A stretch of DNA of 64,000 nucleotides, taken from positions 62,001 to 126,000 of the forward strand of contig NZ_JACHEF010000004.1 in NCBI RefSeq assembly GCF_014207355.1. The letters run 5' to 3'. The position numbers and the translations under genes are program-made. Under the pieces are notes generated by a model. That model ran no database searches. It worked only from the letters and a program-made list of their open reading frames with translations, and was not told the DNA's origin. Of the stretch, positions 52,295 to 60,035 are shown in pieces. Position 1 is the first letter of the stretch. Every line of letters begins with the position of its first letter. This DNA is from Mesorhizobium sangaii. GTDB lineage: Bacteria > Pseudomonadota > Alphaproteobacteria > Rhizobiales > Rhizobiaceae.

Positions 52295-52742
52295 GTGTGC
52301 CTCCTGAGCGCGCCCGACCGCGTTCGCCGTTCGCCCTCGTGCCCTGTAGGGCAGGAATCGTTCCTGCCACTTCAACATCCATCAACGTTTAGCATGGCAT
52401 TCTTGTTCCAATGGACTCAGGCATGACCAGCCCAACGGAAGTGCTGGCCTCTCACCTCTCCTGGAAAGGTTTCAGAAACCATGTCCGGGTTCACCAAGGA
52501 ACCAACCGGCCTGACGATTTCTTTAGCTGCATGAAAAAACCTGGCACGCCCGGAACGGAAGATCACGATCACACCGGTTCAGCCCCTACGCCGCCCGAAT
52601 TGCCATCCCAACATCAGGATGCTGAAGGCGATTTCGGCGGTCGATTTGGATATGGGCATCCCGCTCACAGGCCGGATCCTTTTGCCACATACACGTTCTC
52701 GGCCGGGGCTGTTCGTCCTCTGCCGGTCGATAGCAAGAAAAG
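52295..52742. other. Intergenic region holding the promoter of the 28-aa gene
   Basis: About 450 bp. The EcfG-type promoter at 52384-52409 is the only feature I can support. A plus-strand frame from 52411 to 52752 has no ribosome site and reads as polar low-complexity sequence. Confidence 0.4.
52384..52409 (-). promoter_or_regulatory. EcfG-type promoter of the 28-aa gene (GGAAC-N17-CGTT)
   Basis: Minus strand GGAAC (52409-52405), 17 nt, CGTT (52387-52384), 90 bp before the start codon at 52294. Confidence 0.75.
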
Positions 52743-52961
52743 GTGGCGCTGACCGCTGTGCAAAAACCCTATGAAACAGCCTATTTCGCCAGGAAGCACG
52801 GGATCACACAGGCCCAGGCACGACGGATCACCAAGGACTTCGGCCCTTCACGTGTCAGGTGCGACACAGCCGCCCAGGATCTGAACTTGGCCCTGACAGG
52901 GCTCATCGCCTTGCTTGAGCGTCGGCAGCATCTGTGTCTTCGATACCGAAGGAATAGTTGA
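52743..52961 (+). CDS. Small DUF3606-like protein, 72 aa
   Basis: GTG start (a second GTG lies 5 codons in). Core: PYETAYFARKHGITQAQARRITKDFGPSRVRCDTAAQDL. This is the pattern of small rhizobial DUF3606-like helical proteins. The gene at 53007-53201 on the other strand is a paralog with the same core and the two converge. Function unknown. Confidence 0.6.
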   Translation: MALTAVQKPYETAYFARKHGITQAQARRITKDFGPSRVRCDTAAQDLNLALTGLIALLERRQHLCLRYRRNS

Positions 52962-53006
52962 TCCTGGACGCGGACTACCAAAGCCGATGCACTGGTCTTG
53001 GCACAA

Positions 53007-53201
53007 TCAGCGAAGCCACTTCCTGAACCTCGCGGCTTTATTCCGCACGAACGCAGCAACTGCCGCATCACACGTCCTTCGCGATGGTCCATTCGCGGCG
53101 ATGATAAACTTGGCGTCTCTCAGCGTGAGGGCGTACTTCTTTGCAAAGTAGATCGCTCCATAAGGCTCGTCTTGGGGCATGCCCCCGTTCGTATGGGCCA
53201 T
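53007..53201 (-). CDS. Small DUF3606-like protein, 64 aa
   Basis: ATG at 53201, GAGGC 5 nt upstream. Core: PYGAIYFAKKYALTLRDAKFIIAANGPSRRTCDAA, aligned with the 52743-52961 protein (YFA.K..T...A..I....GPSR..CD.A). An EcfG-like promoter (GGAAC-N17-GGTT) lies upstream. Function unknown. Confidence 0.65.
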   Translation of the reverse strand: MAHTNGGMPQDEPYGAIYFAKKYALTLRDAKFIIAANGPSRRTCDAAVAAFVRNKAARFRKWLR

Positions 53202-53269
53202 TTGTGCCTCGCATGACCGACAGTCTGGCTCGACTTCGGCCTCTTTCCGCCCGCCCAGTCTGGTACAGA

Positions 53270-53330
53270 AACCTTCGACGACAGGCGACGGTTCCGATCA
53301 GATGTGGAACCTCCGACCGCAGCCAAGGTT
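53270..53330. promoter_or_regulatory. Divergent pair of EcfG-like promoters
   Basis: Minus strand: GGAAC (53295-53291), 17 nt, GGTT (53273-53270), toward the 64-aa gene. Plus strand: GGAAC (53306-53310), 16 nt, GGTT (53327-53330), toward the hydrolase gene at 53340, which would leave almost no leader. Each has one -10 mismatch to CGTT. Confidence 0.4.
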
Positions 53331-53339
53331 AGCACCTTG

Positions 53340-54200
53340 ATGTTCGAAGGTTTTCGACTTGAGACAATCCGGCTGCCCGAGGCAACGCTTCGGGTCAGGC
53401 ACGGCGGTTCAGGACCGCCGGTCCTGCTTCTGCATGGCCACCCTCGCACGCATGCGACGTGGCACCGTGTTGCGCCGCTTCTCGTCGAAAACCATACGGT
53501 GGTGTGCCCTGACCTGCGCGGTTTCGGGCACTCTTCGATTCCCGAGGATAGCCACGATCACGCGGGGTCATCCAAGCGGGCGAAAGCGAGAGACTGTGTC
53601 GCGCTTATGCGCCATCTGGGTTTTGACCGCTTTGCCGTCGCTGGGCACGATCGGGGAAGCTATACCGCTTTCCGGATGGCGATGGATCATCCGGACGCAG
53701 CAACGCATCTCATCATTCTGGACGGCGTTCCCATCCTGGAAGCGCTCGAACGATGCGACGCCCGCTTCGCTACCGAGTGGTGGCACTGGTTCTTCTTCGC
53801 CCAGCCTGACAAGCCGGAACAGGCGATCATGGCCAACCCGCAAGCCTGGTACGGCGGCTCAGCAGACCAGATGGGCGCGTTGGCGTTTGAGGACTACAGG
53901 ACGGCAATTCTCGACGCTCGTGTCGTCCATGGGATGATCGAGGATTATAGAGCCGGCCTCTCGATCGACCATCTGCACGACGCGGATGACCGAACGGCAG
54001 GCCGACGGGTCCAATGTCCCACCATGGTTCTATGGTCGATGCGTGATGATCTGGAACGGCTTTATGGGGACGTTCTCGGCGTATGGCGACCGTGGACGAC
54101 AAGCTTGCAGGGGAAAGGCATCGCCAGCGGACACCATATGGCTGAAGAGGCGCCAGAAGCGCTCGCGGCAGAAATCCTGGCTTTCTTGACTACCATCTAG
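53340..54200 (+). CDS. Alpha/beta hydrolase of the haloacetate-dehalogenase type
   Basis: 286 residues from MFEGFRLETI. Motifs: LLLHGHPRTHATWH (oxyanion hole), nucleophile Asp104 in AGHDRGSYTA, the WWHWFFFAQPDKPE segment with the His-Trp pair that binds the leaving halide in fluoroacetate dehalogenases, a Tyr in EDYRAGL, and the catalytic His in SGHHMAEEAP. In characterised enzymes the Asp is followed by RGGR; here Arg105 is kept but the second Arg is Tyr108. So this may not be a true haloacetate dehalogenase. Start chosen for the conserved N-terminus; ribosome site weak. Confidence 0.75.
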   Translation: MFEGFRLETIRLPEATLRVRHGGSGPPVLLLHGHPRTHATWHRVAPLLVENHTVVCPDLRGFGHSSIPEDSHDHAGSSKRAKARDCVALMRHLGFDRFAVAGHDRGSYTAFRMAMDHPDAATHLIILDGVPILEALERCDARFATEWWHWFFFAQPDKPEQAIMANPQAWYGGSADQMGALAFEDYRTAILDARVVHGMIEDYRAGLSIDHLHDADDRTAGRRVQCPTMVLWSMRDDLERLYGDVLGVWRPWTTSLQGKGIASGHHMAEEAPEALAAEILAFLTTI

Positions 54201-54204
54201 CCCC

Positions 54205-54230
54205 GCGCCTGAGGTCCATCCGCCAGGCGC
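54205..54230. terminator. Hairpin between the convergent hydrolase and receiver genes
   Basis: GCGCCTG (54205-54211) pairs with CAGGCGC (54224-54230), right after the hydrolase stop. It may end transcription from both sides; no T run. Confidence 0.5.
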
Positions 54231-54268
54231 GATGGACAGCCGCCAACAAAAGTCCCCCGTTCCCTCGG

Positions 54269-54634
54269 TCAACTGGAAAGCAGGCGTTCGAGTGTGGCGG
54301 TCAGTTCGTCAAAGCTGAACGGTTTTCGAAGGACCGCACGGTTGCTGAAACCCTCGCGCATGTCGCGACCACTGTTGCCGGTCGAGTAGATGAACGGCAC
54401 ACCGCGCTCGGCAAGCGCGTCGGCCACGGTATTGCTGTCCCCGCCGTCCAGATTCATGTCCAGCATGGCGGCATCGAAAACCTGCGCTTCGATCAGGGCG
54501 ATCGCCTTTTCGATCGTAGCGGCCGAGGTCACTGACTGGCATCCAAGATCGCCCAGCATGTCCTCAATCATCATCAGGACCAGAATTTCATCCTCGACAA
54601 CGAGGAAGCGCCGGCCAGAAAGCAGTTTATCCAT
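54269..54634 (-). CDS. Single-domain response regulator, LovR-like
   Basis: 121 residues, receiver only: VVEDEILV (acidic pair), phospho-Asp in AAMLDMNLDGG (about 60), Ser/Thr in IYSTGNSG and Lys in VLRKPFSF. It overlaps the end of the HWE kinase gene by 8 bp. The pair size and order match Caulobacter lovK-lovR, where the lone receiver damps the general stress response. That role is inferred. Confidence 0.8.
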   Translation of the reverse strand: MDKLLSGRRFLVVEDEILVLMMIEDMLGDLGCQSVTSAATIEKAIALIEAQVFDAAMLDMNLDGGDSNTVADALAERGVPFIYSTGNSGRDMREGFSNRAVLRKPFSFDELTATLERLLSS

Positions 54635-55727
54635 CGCGAATTCCCGGTACCGGAACGTTCATCGTGCAGATCAACCCGTCCGGGCGATAGTCAAGTTGCA
54701 CAGTGCCTTCGAGTTCGTGGGTCAGGCCGCGCTCGATCACGCGCGAGCCGAATCCCTGTCGTGACGGTGGCGTAACAGGTGGTCCGTCCTTCTCTTGCCA
54801 GGACAGGATCAGCCGGCGGCCCTCCGAGGTCGGCTCGATCCTCCAGTCGATCCGGATCGAGCCCTTGTCGTTGGAAAACGCACCGTATTTCACCGCGTTG
54901 GTCGCGAGTTCGTTGAACGCGATGCCAAGCGCCAGCGCCGCCTTTGTCGAAAGGCGGATATTCTCCCCGGCAATCACCAGTCGCTCGGCCCGCCCATCGG
55001 TGACGCCGAACGGTTCCAGGGCATCGTGCAGCACGTCGAGCAGTCCGGCGCTGTGCCAATTTTCACGGGTCAGCAAATTGTGCGACCGGGAGAGCGCAAA
55101 CAGCCGGGACTCGACGGCTTCGCGGATCGCTTTCGGATCGGAATTGGCTCGTGAGGCCTGCCAGACGATCGACTGCACTGTTGCCAGCGTGTTCTTCACG
55201 CGATGGTTCAGTTCGTCGATGAGCATTTTGGATTGCGCCTGCTCTTCCTTGTGTCTGGTGAGATCGACGAAGGAGGCAAAATACTGAACCACGTCGCCGC
55301 TCTTGTCCTGGACAGGACTGGCAAAAAGACCCGCCCAGAACTCGGTGCCATCCTTGCGCCGGTAAAGGATTTCCGCACCCGACTCCGCATTGGCTTCGAA
55401 CTCGACCTTGATGCGTTTCAGGGCTCGGGTGTCGGCACCGTTCGCCATCAGGAAATTGAAGGGCTGACCCAAAACCTCATCCCTGGCGTATCCGGTCAGG
55501 GCGAGAAACGCGTCATTGGCAAAGATGATGGGATTGCCGGGCTCTTTCGCATCGGTGAAAACCATGGCCATTCGTGTTGTCTCAGCGGCAACCACGAACG
55601 GGCCAAGGCCGTCCTGAAAGCCCTCGACTTCGGCTTCGGCGTCCTTCTGCTCTTCGGACTTGGCGACTACGCTGGACATGTGCTTGACCGGTGGGCGTCC
55701 GCTATGTCGGTGACCGTCATCACTCAT
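54627..55727 (-). CDS. LovK-like HWE histidine kinase with cysteine-less LOV-type PAS domain
   Basis: 366 residues, soluble. A LOV-type PAS (residues about 40-160): MAMVFTDAKEPGNPIIFANDAFLALTGYARDEVLG, then QPFNFL where photoactive LOV domains have NCRFL, so Phe90 takes the place of the flavin-binding Cys; the RRKDGTEFWAGLFASPV and FASFVDLT segments remain. The kinase has HRVKNTLATVQSIV (HisKA_2/HWE His), ELATNAVKYGAF and GFGSRVIERG. HWE kinases of this type feed the PhyR-EcfG stress pathway. The ATG at 55727 has only a close GGGAG. A perfect EcfG-type promoter lies upstream. Confidence 0.85.
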   Translation of the reverse strand: MSDDGHRHSGRPPVKHMSSVVAKSEEQKDAEAEVEGFQDGLGPFVVAAETTRMAMVFTDAKEPGNPIIFANDAFLALTGYARDEVLGQPFNFLMANGADTRALKRIKVEFEANAESGAEILYRRKDGTEFWAGLFASPVQDKSGDVVQYFASFVDLTRHKEEQAQSKMLIDELNHRVKNTLATVQSIVWQASRANSDPKAIREAVESRLFALSRSHNLLTRENWHSAGLLDVLHDALEPFGVTDGRAERLVIAGENIRLSTKAALALGIAFNELATNAVKYGAFSNDKGSIRIDWRIEPTSEGRRLILSWQEKDGPPVTPPSRQGFGSRVIERGLTHELEGTVQLDYRPDGLICTMNVPVPGIRDG

Positions 55728-55879
55728 CTCCCATGGAGGGGCGAAAGCGTGATCGTTCTTTCAATCGCCAGCGCCCACTCACAGGCTGGTGACACCTGCT
55801 TTGTACGCTTCCGACTGTCGATTAGCGAGTCATTCCACGCCCACTGTATTGGGCGCAGATACGCTAAAATCCTTGCGAG

Positions 55880-55904
55880 AACGGTTGTTTGGGGCCGGCG
55901 TTCC
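55880..55904 (-). promoter_or_regulatory. Perfect EcfG-type promoter of the LovK/LovR-like operon
   Basis: Minus strand GGAAC (55904-55900), 16 nt, CGTT (55883-55880), about 150 bp before the kinase start codon. The remaining DNA to 56307 (400 bp) holds no gene I could support. Confidence 0.75.
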
Positions 55905-56307
55905 TTGACTGCTGCGGACCGCGTCAACCGGGCGTGGCGGTACGGTGAACAGGATGGTTTTCCCGGTTTCATATCCTGACCACGAATGGCAAAAGCGCCT
56001 ATCCCGCCCGGTCTGCCCACGGGGTTGTCAGTAGCCCGCCATAAGTCAACGAAATCAAAGCGATGCACCGAGGTTCGCCAGATAGGATTGGCTAACCGAG
56101 AACCTGAAGGCCTCTAACCTATTGATAAATAAAGATAATGGTGGTCCCGGAGGGCGTCTGCCGAAACGACAACGAGCTCGAAGTGTCCTTTTGAGCTGAG
56201 CTGATCCACAAGGTTTTCCAATGGTGCATTTTCGCTCTGGCCGAGATGCTGTCTTCCGTCAATCGTGGTCTCAATAAAATCAGTCACACTGACCTCCTAC
56301 CAGCCTG

Positions 56308-56517
56308 TCAGGACAACGAAGTCACAGGCTCGACAGACGGTCCAGACCGTGGCGTCCTGCTGTCTTCGGCCATCACCAACAGCGCTTCAAGGGTCACTGC
56401 AATGCCCGACATCAGCGCGGAGATATCGGTGTTGCCGCCGGGCAAGGCGAGTTCATCCGCCCTGGTTTGCATGCTGGTGCTGAGTTCCTTCAATTTCAGG
56501 CGCAGATCGTCGTCCAT
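56308..56517 (-). CDS. Small hypothetical protein, 69 aa
   Basis: GGAGG stands 6 nt before the ATG. Acidic helical protein (DDDLRLKLKELSTSMQTRADELALPGGNTDISALMSGIAVTLEALLVMA) with a polar tail. No membrane segment or signal. Function unknown. Confidence 0.55.
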   Translation of the reverse strand: MDDDLRLKLKELSTSMQTRADELALPGGNTDISALMSGIAVTLEALLVMAEDSRTPRSGPSVEPVTSLS

Positions 56518-56593
56518 GACTTTCCTCCGTTAGCTGGAGGCCTAACGTGTCTATGAAGGGGAAGTTGCCCCGCACGCGTCTAAAAGACTGATT

Positions 56594-57115
56594 TTAGCCG
56601 TTTAGGTCCTTGGTTTTCACAAGGACCTTCCTTGGCTTCCCGTAAAGCGCGTGTAGCTTGTCCGCGACCTCCATAACCGGAGTAAAAGCTGCATTGAAGA
56701 TCGACATGGTGTCGCCGCCTGTAAGGCCGTTACAAGAAGCGTAGTCCTCCAAGGCTTCTTGCGAAACGGTCAAGGTGAACGTGCCACCATCTTGGTCCCA
56801 GACTAGAACCTCTACACCGCCGGCATTTATGTAGGGTTCATTCTTGCGCCTATGATCCAGCAGGGTAGCACCATACTGCGCCCACAGCTGCTCACAGTCG
56901 TTTGCCCTCAGGCTTGGCGTACCCGGTTTGCCATAGAATACCATCGCTGCCCGGACGTCATATCCAAGCACCGCTGCATTGGCGACGAACTGGATGGCGT
57001 TCCCGAGGCGAGTGGTGCCGAGCTTGACTTCCGTTTTGCTCGCGAGGTCAATCACACCAATGATTTCGGCTTCGTTATTCCTGGCAGCCAACACCGCGCA
57101 TACAGCCGCGAGCAT
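56594..57115 (-). CDS. Hypothetical protein, 173 aa
   Basis: GGAGGG before the ATG fixes the start at 57115. An N-terminal helix (MLAAVCAVLAAR) leads to a mixed alpha/beta domain; the C-terminal 70 residues (VEVLVWDQDGGTFTLTVSQEALEDYA..., VMEVADKLHALYG) look like DUF1488-type proteins. Not otherwise recognised. It stands alone. Confidence 0.6.
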   Translation of the reverse strand: MLAAVCAVLAARNNEAEIIGVIDLASKTEVKLGTTRLGNAIQFVANAAVLGYDVRAAMVFYGKPGTPSLRANDCEQLWAQYGATLLDHRRKNEPYINAGGVEVLVWDQDGGTFTLTVSQEALEDYASCNGLTGGDTMSIFNAAFTPVMEVADKLHALYGKPRKVLVKTKDLNG

Positions 57116-57373
57116 ATGACCCTCCGCTAATATCTTATCCTCCAGGAGCCGGCTTGTTCCTCGCCGCGACTAGCCGACTTCAAACCAACACGGACAGCCG
57201 GCCCAAGCGAGGCCGCTGATGCCGTCGAGGAGAGAGAATGCCAGCACTTGTTAAAAAAATACCAAAAACCTGAAAGGCCCTGGTCCACCGGCCCAAAGGG
57301 ATGCCGAACAAGACCACTGCGCTGCCGCCCCGACTGCCAAGAGAGTTGCGTCTCTCAATAGCCCCTGTGCGCG

Positions 57374-57577
57374 CTACTTCTTTCGCGCAGGCAGGTCGGC
57401 ATATATTTTCTCTCGATCACCCTGATGCTTTTTCACCAGGGCAAGAGCCTGCTCACGATCGAGAAGCCCGAGCTTCATGATGAACGTCAATTCATGCTTG
57501 GGCAAAGCCGTATAGGGCAGCTGAGCTCGTACACCGAGCTCTCGCCTGCCACCGAAGGTTTGTTCCTCTGACAGGAG
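57374..57577 (-). CDS. Short unassigned coding-like frame
   Basis: 67 codons open from the TAG of the next gene upstream to TAG at 57374-57376, same frame. The peptide looks protein-like (LPYTALPKHELTFIMKLGLLDREQALALVKKHQGDREKIYADLPARKK) with GC-rich third positions. There is no ATG near its start; a TTG about 33 codons from the end, CTG or read-through of the upstream stop are the options. It may be a decayed gene or the tail of the 57578-57772 gene after a stop mutation. Confidence 0.35.
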   Translation of the reverse strand, partial: LLSEEQTFGGRRELGVRAQLPYTALPKHELTFIMKLGLLDREQALALVKKHQGDREKIYADLPARKK

Positions 57578-57772
57578 CTATGGACTCGCACCCTGTGTGG
57601 TCAACGCTGACCTCCATCTCAAGACCCCATGGTTGGCATTTGCCGCGAGACGATAAGCTTCATCGCGCGGCAGTCCGATCAAGGTTCGACCCGCGAATTC
57701 GGCCGGCAGACCGAAAATCTCATCGAACACCGCCCACGTTCCTGACGGTTCCTGTACAACTCTGAACCTCAT
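57578..57772 (-). CDS. Small hypothetical protein, 64 aa
   Basis: Start at 57772 with GGGGAG upstream. RFRVVQEPSGTWAVFDEIFGLPAEFAGR looks like a small beta domain of rhizobial proteins that describe query-type modifiers; then PRDEAYRLAANANH. Function unknown. It lies 22 bp beyond the DUF982 gene on the same strand, so likely co-transcribed. Confidence 0.55.
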   Translation of the reverse strand: MRFRVVQEPSGTWAVFDEIFGLPAEFAGRTLIGLPRDEAYRLAANANHGVLRWRSALTTQGASP

Positions 57773-57794
57773 CCATCGCTCCCCCGCAATCGGC

Positions 57795-58085
57795 TCAGTG
57801 CTGTAACGTCGGATCATATTCGGTGGTTTGATATGGCAGGGCATTTTCCCCTTCGAACAGGATGTCTTTCCTGCGAGCGAAGGCGACAAACACCCCACGA
57901 GCTGTCTCGGCGTCGACGTCACCGGTCAGCGCTGCTTTACAGGCGCGTATCGCGGCCCTTTGCTCAGGACTGTTTCCGCACCATTCCGTGACGAACTGAT
58001 ATGCATCGGCCACGGTGTTGAGTTGACGAGGGAAGCCAAGACCGACCCATACGCGGACGGGCTTTTCAAAAGGCTTCGCAAGCAT
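57795..58085 (-). CDS. DUF982 family protein (copy 1)
   Basis: 96 residues; AAGGAGG before the ATG. Pattern: FEKPVRVWVGLGFPRQLNTVADAYQFVTEW, then RAAIRACKAALTGDVDAETARGVFVAFARRKDIL. DUF982 is a small family found in many copies in rhizobia, function unknown. Two more copies lie at 61535-61801 and 63678-63977. Confidence 0.75.
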   Translation of the reverse strand: MLAKPFEKPVRVWVGLGFPRQLNTVADAYQFVTEWCGNSPEQRAAIRACKAALTGDVDAETARGVFVAFARRKDILFEGENALPYQTTEYDPTLQH

Positions 58086-58293
58086 AGTGACCTCCTTAGC
58101 TTTTGGCCGGCAATCCGGCTTCAGTTTGATGAATGGCCGCAACGCGGCGTGAAAAGAAATTTGTGAAGCGCTGGCATTTTTTCAAGGGGCTTCGCGCCAC
58201 GATTCGGAGCGGTTATCGGTGGGCGTTTCCAACCGCTAATTCCTCTGGGGAGTTGAGGTCCTTGGCCGCCAGATACATGACGGCTGCGGCTGC

Positions 58294-58533
58294 TTGTCTA
58301 CGCTCCCAACCGGGCGCTTCGATCTCCAGATCATCCTTCGCGGTGCTGCCTTAATGCTCCGCAACGTCGCTGGCGTGCCACTGGAGCCGACAACAGAGGA
58401 TGTGCTGAAGTCCAGAGCTGCCGAGATGGGAATCGGTAAGTCAGATCTCATTCAGATCGAGTGGCTGGAAACGAACGCCTATCTGCCGGTCCAGATGATC
58501 GATGAGGAAAGCGAGACAGACGCGAGCGCTTAG
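58294..58533 (+). CDS. Possible small protein, uncertain start
   Basis: Frame with coding-like composition from at least 58354 (MLRNVAGVPLEPTTEDVLKSRAAEMGIGKSDLIQIEWLETNAYLPVQMIDEESE). No ribosome site is seen at the TTG (58294) or ATG (58354), and the opposite strand has a competing coding-like stretch at 58220-58345. Not recognised. Confidence 0.3.
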   Translation: MSTLPTGRFDLQIILRGAALMLRNVAGVPLEPTTEDVLKSRAAEMGIGKSDLIQIEWLETNAYLPVQMIDEESETDASA

Positions 58534-58661
58534 GCGGACTTCCGCCGTGTGATCGCGGAAGCCCAACCCGGCCGGCGCTTTCAGGCAACCTGAGGATGTC
58601 GCCGGCCCTACTCAATTGACTCGAAGTGGGACTGTGCTCGCCTTCGACGTTCAACCCAGAT

Positions 58662-58940
58662 TTAGCCGCCCATCATCTTTGCCATAGCGCAGAAATCTGC
58701 ATGCGACTTGTTGAGTGTGGTGTCGCCGCAGTCCTTCAACACCGCCTTCTGTTCGTCGGGTTTCATGGCCATCCATGCGGTCTTGAAATCCTTTTCCGCC
58801 TTCAAAGTTTTCATGCCGGCATCGGTGAAGAACGGCGACATCTTTGCCGGGTCGTCGAGTGCGGATGTGTCGCCGGCAAGAGCCGAACCAGACATCATTG
58901 CAAGCGCCATCGCGCCCATTGCGAGCATCTTGATGTTCAT
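58662..58940 (-). CDS. Small exported protein, 92 aa
   Basis: GGAGG before the ATG. A Sec signal peptide (cut after ALAGD near residue 23) leads to a small mature domain with Lys/Met-rich helices and two Cys (LKDCGDTTLNKSHADFCAMAKMMGG). No known family recognised. A perfect EcfG-type promoter lies 38 bp upstream, so it is a likely general-stress periplasmic protein. Confidence 0.7.
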   Translation of the reverse strand: MNIKMLAMGAMALAMMSGSALAGDTSALDDPAKMSPFFTDAGMKTLKAEKDFKTAWMAMKPDEQKAVLKDCGDTTLNKSHADFCAMAKMMGG

Positions 58941-58977
58941 TGTTTCCTCCGTAGTTAGGTCATTGACCTTCCGGAAA

Positions 58978-59002
58978 AACGTCATCAGCTGAACTCGGTT
59001 CC
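58978..59002 (-). promoter_or_regulatory. Perfect EcfG-type promoter (GGAAC-N16-CGTT)
   Basis: Minus strand GGAAC (59002-58998), 16 nt, CGTT (58981-58978), toward the 92-aa exported protein gene at 58940. Confidence 0.75.
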
Positions 59003-59162
59003 CAGCGCCTGCGTCTTATGTTCCGCCCGATCAGGCTCAAGCTCCCACAGAGGCGCGCCGGGCATCATCCGAAAGGTTGTATTCCGACAACTCTAGCGAA
59101 GCGCTATGCTCACTTCTCGGCGCCGCTTCCCTTCGCGACGTTCACGGAGCTCGTAATCCCAC

Positions 59163-59636
59163 CTATCGCTCGGGGATGCGTGCTGGCACCGGATCGAGGA
59201 GTGTAGTCTCATCGGTCTGTTGGGTCGCATTTGCTGCAGGCAGTGCACCTTCAGGCGTCAGCTTGTCGACTGCTTCGGGCAAATCTTTCGTGATCCTGGC
59301 AATCAACTCATCGCGCGACAGACCGGTCTGCATCGAAAGGGAAGTGAGGGTGTCCTCGCCTATTGCCGTCTCCACATCTTTCGGTTCAATCGGCTCGTTG
59401 GCTCCGGTACCAACCCACGAATCCACCTTCGATCCCACTCCTGCATTTCTAAAGCGGTCAAGGACGTCTCCAAGCGCCGTTCCGGACACACCCTTAGACA
59501 GCTGATCCAGGAGCCCGCCCTGCGGATCGTTGGGATCGCGATTTCCTGCGCCGCGGATCAAGTCGCCGATCTTGTCTCGATTTTGGTAGGCGAGAACGCC
59601 AAGCATGGCGACAGCCAGTCTTCCCAGATTTGCCAT
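59163..59636 (-). CDS. YidB/DUF937-family protein
   Basis: 157 residues from MANLGRLAVAML (GGGAGG upstream). Typical of the family: GGLLDQLSKGVSGTALGDVLDRFRNAGVGSKVDSWVGTGANEPIEPKDVETAIGED, a helical bundle with repeated leucines. Function unknown; associated with stress in E. coli relatives. Confidence 0.75.
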   Translation of the reverse strand: MANLGRLAVAMLGVLAYQNRDKIGDLIRGAGNRDPNDPQGGLLDQLSKGVSGTALGDVLDRFRNAGVGSKVDSWVGTGANEPIEPKDVETAIGEDTLTSLSMQTGLSRDELIARITKDLPEAVDKLTPEGALPAANATQQTDETTLLDPVPARIPER

Positions 59637-59730
59637 TGTTTTCCTCCCTTGGGTCACAAAGGAGAAGGTTCAGTGCTCATAAAGGTTCCACTCTGTTCGA
59701 TCCCGGTAGACTTTTGACATGTGCTTCGCG

Positions 59731-60035
59731 CTAGCCCGTCTCTTCCCGGAAATCCTGCAGCGAGACATGACGCAGATACCTGCTCGCCGCGTAGATGCTT
59801 CACACGGCCGATCAGGCCCGGCTTGACCCACTGCGTCGCCGGTGCTTCATGCCTTTAGGTGTCATGCCAGCGTGGTCCTGAACGCGGGACCCGAGCCGTT
59901 CGCGCATCTCCCGGTTCAAGGTGATGAACGCAGAGCCGACATAGCGGCCGGTGCCCCGCTCTGCCATCAGGGCGAAGGCTGGCTTGTCTGTCTCTCGCTC
60001 GACGCCGAGCAGAAGGTACTTTTTCGTCGGAGCGT
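59731..60035 (-). pseudogene. Remnant of an ATP-dependent DNA ligase (C-terminal OB-fold)
   Basis: Three successive frames together read like the C-terminal domain of LigC/LigD-type ligases: KKYLLLGVERETDKPAFALMAERGTGRYVGSAFITLNREMRERL in the first frame, APATQWVKPGLIGRVKHLRGEQ in the second, RYLRHVSLQDFREETG and TAG in the third (stop at 59731). The catalytic domain with its Lys is missing. It is joined in frame to the preceding cupin sequence at about 60035, so a deletion has fused the two. Confidence 0.65.

Noticed and set aside
52411..52752. A 113-codon plus-strand frame
   Set aside because: No ribosome site; polar, Pro/His-rich translation without a recognisable pattern; overlaps the EcfG promoter of the opposite gene at its start.
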